NCBI GenBank assembly: GCA_037143735.1
Contig: JBAWYD010000110.1
Span: forward strand, 1 to 7,339
Source: JAPLJQ01 sp037143735
Lineage (GTDB): Bacteria > Desulfobacterota > Syntrophia > Syntrophales > UBA2185
Direction: 5' to 3'
Length of the DNA stretch: 7,339 bases
The notes beneath the pieces were generated by a model. That model saw nothing but the letters and a program-made list of their open reading frames with translations. It was not told the origin of the DNA and ran no database searches. Shown piece by piece: positions 6,323-7,339 of the stretch (position 1 is the stretch's first letter; every line of letters begins with the position of its first letter). The position numbers and the translations under genes were made by a program.

Positions 6323-7339
6323 ATGTCAACAAAGGTCATGACCATCGTGGGTACTCGCCCCGAAATCATAAAGCTCTGCCGGGTCATCAGCGAGTTGGAT
6401 ATTCATACGGAACATATCCTGGTGCATACAGGGCAGAATTACGATTATGAACTGAATGAAATCTTTTTCCGGGATCTCGGTATCAGGAAACCTGACCATT
6501 TTTTGAACGCCGCAGGCCAGACCGTGGCCCAGACCATCGGTAACGTAATCGCTCGATCCGATGAGATGATGGAGCTGGTGCAACCCGATGCCGTCTTGTT
6601 GTATGGAGACACAAACAGTTGTCTGTCCGTAATTTCGGCGAAGCGTCGCAAAATACCTGTCTTTCATATGGAGGCAGGCAATCGAAGCTTCGATCAGCGC
6701 GTGCCGGAGGAAATAAACCGCAAGATCGTTGATCACTTGAGCGACATCAATATGCCGTTAACAGAGCATGCCCGACGTTACTTGCTGGCAGAGGGACTGC
6801 GACCGGAAACCGTCATCAAGACTGGATCCCCTATGAAAGAAGTTCTTTCCTACTATATGTCTCAAATCGAGGGTTCTGATGTGCTTGAAAAACTCCAGGT
6901 TCATCCGGGAGAATATTTCGTCGTCAGTGCGCACCGTGAAGAAAATGTTGACAATGAGGAGAACTTCCGAAACCTGTTGGCATCGCTGCAACTCATCACA
7001 AAGCATTACGGAATGCCGCTGATTGTCTCCACGCATCCCCGGACACGAAAGAAGCTCGAAGAAATGCGCATTAACGATTCGGATCCCCTGATCCGTTTTT
7101 TAAAACCTCTGGGATTTTTTGATTATGTGAAACTCCAGATGCATGCCTTCTGCGTTGTCTCTGACAGCGGCACCATTACAGAGGAATCATCTATCCTTAA
7201 CTTCCCGGCGGTAACGATCCGCCAGGCACACGAGCGTCCCGAGGGGATGGATGAGGGTACTCTGATCATGTGCGGACTTGAGGCGAAGAAGGTCATGGAA
7301 TCCATCCATGTTGTAACCGCTCAATATTCGAAGGATAAG
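6323..7339 (+). CDS. wbjD: UDP-HexNAc 2-epimerase, WbjD/FnlC/CapG type (3' end beyond window)
   Basis: The first 339 residues of a non-hydrolysing UDP-sugar 2-epimerase (WecB superfamily, GT-B-like fold, cytoplasmic). The frame stays open to the last base, so the C-terminus is missing; relatives are roughly 370-380 residues. Motifs: IVGTRPEIIK (8-17), HTGQNYD (35-41), YGDTNS (94-99), HMEAGNRSFDQRVPEEINRK (115-134), VSAHREENVD (201-210), STHPRTRKK (236-244), SDSGTITEES (280-289) and RQAHERPEGMDEG (300-312). The HMEAGNRSFD and AHERPEGMD forms are those of the WbjD/CapG subgroup, which inverts C2 of a UDP-6-deoxy-L-HexNAc, rather than of housekeeping WecB. Here it would make UDP-L-QuiNAc from UDP-L-RhaNAc, or UDP-L-FucNAc if C3 is epimerised elsewhere. 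It lies 47 bp after the dehydratase, with a purine-rich GGGGGAAAGAAGAGA stretch before ATG 6323. ATG 6338 is a less likely start because it would cut into the first beta strand. Confidence 0.9.
   Translation, partial: MSTKVMTIVGTRPEIIKLCRVISELDIHTEHILVHTGQNYDYELNEIFFRDLGIRKPDHFLNAAGQTVAQTIGNVIARSDEMMELVQPDAVLLYGDTNSCLSVISAKRRKIPVFHMEAGNRSFDQRVPEEINRKIVDHLSDINMPLTEHARRYLLAEGLRPETVIKTGSPMKEVLSYYMSQIEGSDVLEKLQVHPGEYFVVSAHREENVDNEENFRNLLASLQLITKHYGMPLIVSTHPRTRKKLEEMRINDSDPLIRFLKPLGFFDYVKLQMHAFCVVSDSGTITEESSILNFPAVTIRQAHERPEGMDEGTLIMCGLEAKKVMESIHVVTAQYSKDK

Noticed and set aside
6326..6736. A 136-codon minus-strand frame opposite the 2-epimerase
   Set aside because: The plus strand encodes conserved epimerase motifs throughout this stretch, although the plus-strand gene has no stop within the window.

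Overview
The window is a single-direction (+ strand) piece of a bacterial surface-polysaccharide (O-antigen or capsule) biosynthesis locus. Middling base composition, Shine-Dalgarno-type ribosome sites, short gene overlaps and the gene repertoire (Wzy-type polymerase, GT4 transferases, UDP-GlcNAc-derived deoxyaminosugar enzymes) suggest a Gram-negative bacterium. Desulfobacterota or a related lineage would fit, but that is an impression, not a measurement.

Layout. Positions 1-51 look like the outer end of an IS21-family insertion sequence: two identical 19-bp direct repeats, then a terminus that reads TGTCAGCGG on the minus strand. Immediately after it (62-1042) lies the C-terminal two thirds of a Wzy-like polymerase with no start region of its own, so the insertion probably broke this gene. 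Next come an extended-SDR sugar-nucleotide enzyme (1035-1967), a soluble GT4 glycosyltransferase (1964-3106) and a second GT4 of the WbuB/WcaI type that starts at TTG (3116-4342). A three-gene amino-sugar cassette follows: an RmlD-like reductase (4345-5211), a WbjB/FnlA/CapE-type 4,6-dehydratase/5-epimerase (5208-6275) and a WbjD/FnlC/CapG-type UDP-sugar 2-epimerase (6323 to the window edge, still open).

How they work together. The last three genes should convert UDP-GlcNAc into a UDP-2-acetamido-2,6-dideoxy-L-hexose. The reductase lacks the C-terminal cupin domain that performs C3 epimerisation in the UDP-L-FucNAc pathway. The predicted product is therefore UDP-L-QuiNAc (via UDP-L-RhaNAc) rather than UDP-L-FucNAc. 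The WbuB-like transferase just upstream is the natural candidate to add this sugar to the growing repeat unit. The other GT4 and the SDR enzyme would contribute another residue, and the damaged Wzy would have polymerised the units.

All junctions from 1035 to 6275 are overlaps or gaps of 9 bp or less, consistent with one operon and coupled translation. The only larger gap after the first gene is 47 bp, before the 2-epimerase. I see no RNA gene, CRISPR array, convincing promoter or terminator. No stretch over 300 bases lacks a gene.
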